39,440 nucleotides of DNA, taken from NCBI GenBank assembly GCA_001584585.1, contig LSYV01000020.1:622591-662030 (forward strand), given 5' to 3'. How positions within the stretch are numbered: position 1 is the first letter of the stretch; every line of letters starts with the position of its first letter. This document shows, piece by piece, positions 32,764-39,440 of the stretch. This stretch comes from Gonium pectorale. Its lineage: Eukaryota; Chlorophyta; Chlorophyceae; Chlamydomonadales; Volvocaceae. A model generated the notes under the pieces. It did no database searches. It saw only the letters and a program-made list of their open reading frames with translations, and was not told where the DNA came from. Position numbers and translations under genes: made by a program.

Positions 32764-35700
32764 ATGGAGCCGGCTTGCTTACGGGGCGCGTTCACGGCGA
32801 TCAGCTACCCCAGCAACAAGGACGCCCGGCGCGGCGTGGGACCGACGGGGACTGCTGTGCTGACGCGAGGCGATGGTGGCAACGCGTCGAACCACCCCGC
32901 CCCATCCGCGACCGTCGCCGACGCTACGCTGCTTGGGCCGGGGCTTGGAGTCGCTGGTGTTGTGGCCCCGCCGGTGTCTGCCATCGCTGCACCACGGACC
33001 CTCGGTGACAAGGCACCGAGCATCGCGGGCATGAACGCGGTCGAACCAGCGCAACAGGCCCCGCAGCCCGCCCTGCCGAGTGGCCCCGGCCACCCGCTGC
33101 TAAGATCGCAACCCGAGTGCGCGAAGCCAGCCCAGCAACCGCAACCCTGGACGCAGCAGCAGCCCCTCACTGCGGACGCAGCGCCGCTGGCGCAGCCGCC
33201 ACATGCCCCCCCACAGCAGCAGCTACCGCCGCAGCCACACGGCTGCCAGCAAGGCGGGTCCGCTGACGCTCGGGCAGCCCCATCCTGTGAAACGCACCGC
33301 GGCCCCCTCCACCCGGGCCCCATGCAGTCCAGCCGGGTGTGTGTCGGACTCTCCGGCGCCGTGCCACAGGGCCAGCAGCCCTGGGAGCAGTCGCAGCCGC
33401 CTCACCACGGTCGGCAGCCGTGGCGGCCACATGAGCCGACCCAGCCGCCACAGCCAGTTCAACAGCATCAACAGCACCAGCAGCTGGAGCAGCAACATGG
33501 CCAGTCGTGGTGCGGCACGGGCCGTACGGGTCAGCCCCAGCAGCAGGCACGGCAGGAGCAGCCGCCGGCGCATGGCCACGCACGGCTGCACGCGCTCTCC
33601 CAACCTCACGACCGCCCTCCCTGGCAGCCCCCGCAGCCTCAGCCGCAGCCGCAGCCGCCACCGCTGCAGCCGCGCCCGCCGCTGCAGCTGGCGCCGCCAT
33701 CGTGCTCAGTTTCCGAAACGGGGCAGAAACGGAAGCCGCACAGCAGTTACCTGGCGCTGCAGCCGCACGGGCCTGGTGCGGCGCCCAGGGTCGGCGGCGG
33801 CGACGCCAGCGGCATGCAGGGCGCCGCCTCGGCGGTCCATACGGCGCCACAGGACGGCGGAGGCGACGGTGGCGTCGGAGGTGCAGGGAGCGGCGGCGGA
33901 CCCTGCGGAGGCGGCGGTGGAGGCGGGGGCAGTGGCGGGGCCGGTGGGGTTGCTGGGAGCGGTCCTGGCGGTGAGAGCAGCGGTCCTGGCGGTGGAGGGG
34001 CTGGAGGCGCGGGGGCATCCGGCGGACAGAGCGGCGGGGGCGGAGGGCAGGGCGGCGCCGGCAGCGGCGGCGACGGCGACGGCGGGGACAAGAGACCCGG
34101 CACTCCTGGCGGCCGCGGCGGCGGCAGTACCCGCAGGCGCGCAGACAAGGGAGACGGCAAGGGGTCGGGGCCCGGCGGCGACGCGGTCAAAGATAATGAC
34201 GATGACGGTGACGATCACGATGGCGAGGTCATTCCCTCCGTCAACCCGTTCCTGCGCTTCAGCAGCTCCCCGCCGTCGGTGGGGAAGCGCCGGGCGCTGG
34301 CTGCCGCAGCGGCGCCGCCCCCGGGCCTTAGCCCTAGGGTGGTGAGGGACAGGAGCCCCTTGTCCAAGATGCTCCCCCCGGCGCCGCGTCCGGCGCACCA
34401 GGTGCCGGGAGCCCCGCTCCCGCTCCCACAGCCGCCGCCGCTGCCGGCGGCGGCGACGGCCGCGGCGCAGATGCAGCAACGTCGGCAGGCGGCCTCGCAG
34501 CAGCCGCAGCAGCAAGGGCCGGCGGCGGAACGGCCGCAGAGTGGCCACCCGCTACCGCAGGGCGCTGCACCGCTCTCCACCGGCACGCGGGACCTCGCTT
34601 TGGTGGCAGCTCCCGACCCGCAGCCGCGCCCACTGCCGAGTGATAAGTTCAGCAATACTCAGCACCACCAACCTCATCAAGAGCCAGCACTCTGGCCGCA
34701 GCACGGGCAGCAGCCTCCGCCGGGGCAGCCGCAGGAGACGCCTGCGCCGCGGCCCCACCAGGACCCAGACGCCCCACAAACCCAGCAGTGGCAGTGGCAT
34801 GACCGGCATAGTCAGCAGCAACAGCAACAGCAGCAGCAGCAGCTGATGCAGCCCAACGCACACGACCCCCATTTCGGGCCGACCCGCGGGACGCACCCTC
34901 ACGGCGACTGTCAGCCCCAGCCGCCTGTGCAGCAGGCCTTGCGGCCGCCAGACCCCAGCCCTTCAATCTGCTCCGCGCCCGGCCCCGTACCCCAGGCACC
35001 CCAGGGTTCCACCTCGCTGCCTTCGTCCTCGTGGCGTGCACCGCCGCCGGCGGGGCCTGGCAGCGCCTGCGCTGCCGCCGCTGGCGGCGCTGGGCCCTCA
35101 CACCAGGCGCAAGCGCAGCCCTCTGGGGCCCCGACTGTGGAGCAGGCTGCGCCATTGTACAACCCCCGCCTGCCGCGGCCCGCCTGGCCGCCGCTGCCGC
35201 CGCCAGCCGCCGCCCCCTCGTCTGCCGTGCAGGTGCCGTTCGCGCCGCAGCATACGGGTCTGTACCCCGGGCCGGGGACCGGAGGCGCTCCCAGCGCGCG
35301 CTTTGGAGCGAGCTGTGGCCCAGGCCCGCAGCCTCCTCCGCACGGTGCGGCTGGCCAGCCGTGGCAGGGGCCGCTAGGCAGCGCGCCGGTCCAGCCGGTG
35401 CCGGTGCCACTCCAGTGCGCCACAAGCCCTCCAGGGCACACCCAGCAACCCGGCGCACCCAATGAGGGGGCCCAGGGCGCTTGCGCGCCGGGAACGGCGC
35501 ACGCTCCTGGTTGGCCGCAGCCGCAGCCGCCCCAGTGGCAACAAGCACAACAGCCACCGCAGTGGCAGCCGCAGTGGCAGCCGCAGCATCAATGGCTGCC
35601 GCACTCGGCGCCGCAAAGCGGCATCCAGGGCCTGCCTGCCCGACCTGCACCGCAGCAGCAGCAGCAGCAGCAGCAGCAGACCCACCAGAATGCGCAGGCG

Positions 35701-38700
35701 CCACACGCGCACCAGAGTCGCCACCAATGCCACGTGCAGGCGCACCCAAACCACCACGGATATCAGCCGCAGCAGCTGCAGCAGCCGCAGCAGCCGCAGC
35801 AGCCGCAGCAGCCGCAGCAGTCGCAGCCGCAGCAGCAGCAGCAGCCGGGAGGCCAGCAACAGACCTACCAGCAGCAACAAGCGGGGCAACACCCATACGC
35901 CCAAGCCCGCTGGCAGCAGCAGCAGCAGCTAGCAGCCGGCGCACCCCGGGTCGGCCCCTCTGGCCACGTGCCCTCCGCAGCAGCCACCGGTCCCTACCAT
36001 ACGGCACATCACCATCACCAGCAGCAGCAGCAGCAGCATATGCGCCCCGCACAAGTTCATCACCCTCAACCGCTGCCGTCCCGCAACGGCGTCGGCAGCG
36101 TCGGCGGTGCCAGCGCCGGTTCGGCGGCTGCTGGCGCTGCCGGCGGCGGCGCCGTGCGGCAGGCGGCGCAGGCAGAGCCTGACTTCCGCGGCCGCTGCCC
36201 CTACCAGAGGTGGGCTGTCCGTTTCCGCTGCTGCTGCGCCAACCAACCAACACCGCGGAATGTATTTTCGCGCGCGTGGTCTCTGTGGCCTCTGTCGCAC
36301 TGACACACCTCGAGCGCACTTGTGCCCAAACACAGCATATCTAGGGGGTGGAATTCTAGTTCCATGAAAACTGCTTTGGGTTGCCGACATCGAAACAACT
36401 TGCTTCCTGCGCCCAAAGGAACCCCCGCCTCGCATGCGGCCGTCCGCCCACGTCAGGTGCCCCGGCGTGTACCAGGCCTGCAACGCGCCGCTGGTGTGGA
36501 AGCCGCCCTTCCAGCCCTTTGCGCCGCCGCAGCAGCAGGCGCTGCAGCTGCAGCTTGGCAGCGGCTACGCGGCCGCGCCGCCGCCGGCCTACGAGCCGAC
36601 GGGCCACTGGCGCTGCAGCCGCCACCCCGACTGCGGCTGGCGCTACTACCCCCACCCGCGGCTGCGCGAGCCGGTGCTGTCGCTGGAGATCGTGGGGGAC
36701 GACGTGTTCAAGGTACGGTGGGGGCAGTACGATGATGGCAGTACGGGAAGAGCGGTACGGCACGCACGGTTGGCCGAGCGGGTTTCGTGCGCACCACAAC
36801 GTGTGGGCTGTTAATACACGAGTCAACCGCTGTTGCGGCGGAGCCCTGCCAAAGGACCGAGGAGAAACTACGGGTGCGAGCACGAGCCGTAGAGACGTGC
36901 TGTGGTGCCTGCTTGTTAGTGTTGTTGGCGCCAGAGCAGCTGACGGGCAGGTGGGCCCCCGGTTGCGCAGGTGGTGCCGTTCCCGGGCGCTGAGGACGCC
37001 GTGGCGTCGGCGGGCGGCGTCGCGTGTGTGCTGGCGGGCGCCGGCCTAGACCTCAGCCGGGCGCTTACGTGGCAGCAGGCCAGGGGCATGATGCGCCGCC
37101 GCGGGAGCAGCGGCAGCAGCGGTTACGGCGCCGGCAGCAGCGGTGACGGCGCCGGCAGCAGCGGCGACGGCAGCGGCGACGGCGGTGCCGGTGACGAGGC
37201 TGGCGACAGGGCGGAGGACGCCGGGGCCGAGCAGGAGGAGGGTGCGGGGGCAGGAGAGCCCGGCGATGACTCCGGAGGCGGGCCCGATGCGCTGGCGGAC
37301 GGGGAGCGCAACGTGAGTGGGGTCGCCGTGCGGACCCGCGGCATGGGTCGGGGTCTGACTGGCCAGTTGCACCAGAGGAGCGGGGCAAGGGCAAGGCCGC
37401 TGGGTTGGGCGGGCAGCACGTCACACGTCTGGCGGACGCTGGCAGACGCGAACCAAGCGCATCCTCTGCTACTGCCCTACGCCAAGGCTGTACGCCATCC
37501 CGAATAGCTTTGTTGCCGCACCGCTGCCGCCGATCGAACCCGCCAATGCCCGGCCGCTCAATGTCCGGCGCTCGCTCCACGACCCGGGCCCTCCGGCTCG
37601 CACCCTCCTCACTTCCACCCCCGCTCCATTGGGCCCCCCAACCCCCGCATCCCATCCCTCCCGCCCCCTGCCCCGTGCTGCCTGCCGCCCGAAGGACGCT
37701 GCGCTGTACTTCCCGCTCAGCTGCTATGAGGCGCTGCTGGCGCCGCTGCCGCGCCACAGCAGCCTCTTCAACGCGGGCTCGCTCATACCCGAGCCCGTGC
37801 GCCGGGCCTACAGGTGCGTGCAGGTGGTCCTACCCAAGCGCCTGCGCCTGCGTCCCTTGCGCCGGTTGCCTGCAGATGCGGCGCCGGGGGCCCGGGGCAG
37901 GGCAGGGCAGGGCGGGCCGCGGGTGGCCTAACGAATGGTGCGGGGGCTGCGGCCGCCTAGGCCGGGCGCCCTACCCGACTGGCGTGGGCTCGGGGAGCGG
38001 ACGGCGACGCGCCAGGCGGGATTGGAATGCGTGCATTGAGTCGGGACGCTGAGGAGGGGCGGAGCATGCAGGCGGGAAGGCGGAGGCGGAGCGGTGTACG
38101 CTCCGACAGGGTGCGGCTTGGGTTCCTCTGTGCGGCCATCCCCGCGAGACGCGGCCCCCCAGCGTCGCCAGCGCATTGCTTTGCGTCCCCTTGTGTCCTG
38201 TTGGGGTTGTACTCCTCGCGCCCCGCCAGGTCCTTCCCCGGCCCTGCCCGGCCCTCCCTTCCCTGGTGCCTGGCGCGCAGGGGGCAGTTCCGGCAGCGCG
38301 CCAGCGCCTCCGAGGTGTCCGCCCGCCTGGCCCGCATGCCGCCCTCGCTGCGCGCCGCGCTGATGCCCTTCCAGCGGCAGGGCGTGGAGTTCGGCGTGGC
38401 GCGCGGCGGGCGCTGCCTCATTGCGGACGAGATGGGCGTGGGCAAGACGGTGCAGGCAATCGCGCTGGCGGCCTGCTACGAGGTACGCACGTACGCGGTT
38501 GTTGGCTGCCTGGGTTAGGGCATCGCAAGGGTTGGAGGGGCGGTCGGGGCCAGAGCGGAGAGGTTTCGCTTACGGAGCAATGCAGGTAAGGGGCGGTTGC
38601 TATTGGTGCCAGGCAGTTCTCAATGCCGTCTGAAGCATGAGCGCCCACGACGGGAGTCGTCTGCTGTGGGGGTTGTTCCGATGCCGCGGCCGTCCGCGTG

Positions 38701-39440
38701 CCGGCCCCCCCCCTCTCCCGACCCCCCCCCCCCCCACCACACACAGGATGAGTGGCCTCTGCTGTGTATTGTGCCCGCGAGCCTGCGGCTCGTGTGGGCG
38801 GAGGAGCTGGAGAAGTGGCTGCCGCACCTCAGGTGGGCCCTGGGCCGGGGAGCGGTGATGCCGAGCTGGCGTTTGGGAGCTGTGCATGTGCTCCTCATAG
38901 CCAGGCTGCGTTGTTACAGCGCAGTGCCCTTAGGGTGCTACAGCTAGTAACATCGCGGTGTCCGGCACCCCCTGGCTCAGCCACCCCCCCGCTTCTGCAC
39001 CCACAGTTACCCCCCCCCCCCGGCACTGGCCACTCGCCCCTCCTCTCCCACCCCGCGGCCCCGCCGCCCGCAGGCCCAGCCACATCCACGTCATCGAGGG
39101 CAAGGCCAACCGCCTGACGGGCCGCGCGTCCCGGGGCCAGGTGCGGCGCCGCGCAGGGGAAAGGAAGACGAGCGTGCGCCGACGCGGTAGGCCCCGGAGG
39201 GCTGGATGCCTACCTGCGCAGTATCGCCCGTTACGTGCGCTTCCAGTCGCCTCCCCCGGGTATGCCCCAACCCACCGCCCCTGCGCAGGCCCTGCCGCGC
39301 GTCACCATCACCAGTTACGAGATGATGCGGCGACTCACCTGCCCCGCCTGTTCCAAGATGCGCCTGGCGCCGCCGCCACCGCCGCCGCCGCCGGCGGCGG
39401 CGGCGGGCGAACCGGCCCCCAGCAGCGGCGTGATCGTCAA
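32764..39440 (+). CDS. SNF2-family ATPase of the SMARCAL1/ZRANB3 type, with ~1150-residue Q/P/G-rich N terminus (partial, runs off right edge)
   Basis: Relatives are annealing helicases that remodel DNA at stalled forks. Exons: 32764-36209, 36457-36712, 36971-37312, 37695-37813, 38281-38482, 38747-38832, 39074-39140, 39289->39440, all in phase. The ATPase core begins with MPPSLRAALMPFQRQGVEF and GGRCLIADEMGVGKT (motif I near aa 1437-1444), then WPLLCIVPASLRLVWAEEL (motif Ia region), HIHVIEGKANRLTG, VTITSYEMMRRLTCPACSKM and GVIV, which should lead into the DESH-type motif II outside the window. Upstream is a possible metal-binding cluster: Cys1145, Cys1150, Cys1157, Cys1202 and Cys1208. Aa 1-1140 are low complexity: Pro/Gln-rich, a Gly-rich block near 360-470, a short island IPSVNPFLRF at 490-499, and CAG-encoded Gln runs. 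Exon 3 encodes a Gly/Ser/Asp repeat region. The ATG is the first after an in-frame TGA just upstream. An unseen 5' exon is possible. Confidence 0.85.
34813..34842 (+). repeat. CAG/CAA tract encoding poly-Gln
   Basis: In-frame CAG and CAA codons in exon 1 of the SNF2 gene give a run of ten Gln. Similar shorter runs lie at 35652-35679 and 36018-36038. Such tracts are prone to length change. Confidence 0.85.
35765..35849 (+). repeat. (CCGCAGCAG)n minisatellite encoding Pro-Gln-Gln
   Basis: A nine-base unit, CCGCAGCAG, is repeated with few changes and translates as PQQ repeats inside the disordered N terminus of the SNF2 protein. Confidence 0.85.

Noticed and set aside
35765..35849. Regular short repeats considered as a CRISPR array
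   Set aside because: They are a contiguous nine-base coding minisatellite without spacers, in a eukaryotic gene.
34649..36319. 556-codon open frame on the minus strand, Ala/Arg/Gln-rich
   Set aside because: It is the antisense of the CAG-rich SNF2 exon, which gives long Ala/Leu/Cys runs on the other strand. The plus frame links in phase to the helicase exons.

Overview
The window is nuclear DNA of a eukaryote, most likely a volvocine/Chlamydomonas-like green alga. This rests on very GC-rich coding sequence, many short exons with GTGCGT/GTGAGT-type donors, introns of about 100-700 bases, (TG)n-rich introns, candidate TGTAA poly(A) signals, and Ala/Gln/Gly-rich low-complexity protein. There are no bacterial-style operons. 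I recognise five multi-exon protein genes. I rebuilt them by hand by chaining reading frames through splice sites with matching phase; the exon sums of the three complete models are divisible by three.

Layout: (1) 1-12858, minus: SKI3/TTC37, the TPR scaffold of the cytoplasmic Ski complex. Its 5' end is complete, it is interrupted by a 962-base assembly gap, and it runs off the left edge. (2) 13346-22518, plus: a ten-exon, 1519-aa AP2-domain protein in which a four-part AP2 module is duplicated in tandem with conserved exon phases, and perhaps present as a third, decayed copy. (3) 24156-26260, minus: a nine-exon, 415-aa secreted or Golgi glycosyltransferase resembling GT49 (LARGE/B4GAT1). (4) 27773-31914, minus: a vasohibin-like tubulin tyrosine carboxypeptidase with Cys-His-Ser residues in vasohibin spacing, apparently extended by a long disordered tail through a GC-AG intron. 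(5) 32764 to beyond the right edge, plus: a SNF2 ATPase of the SMARCAL1/ZRANB3 type with about 1150 residues of Gln/Pro/Gly-rich N-terminal sequence. The window ends just before helicase motif II.

SKI3 and the AP2 gene diverge from a 487-base spacer. The vasohibin and SNF2 genes diverge from an 849-base spacer with TATA-like sequences. The AP2 and glycosyltransferase genes converge. The genes serve unrelated processes (mRNA decay, transcription, glycosylation, microtubule modification, DNA repair/remodelling), and nothing suggests they form one pathway. No RNA gene, CRISPR array or recognisable transposon was found. The points that most deserve checking are the AP2 module duplication, the vasohibin with its alternative tail, a coding-like alternative end inside a SKI3 intron, and the very long disordered N terminus of the SNF2 protein.
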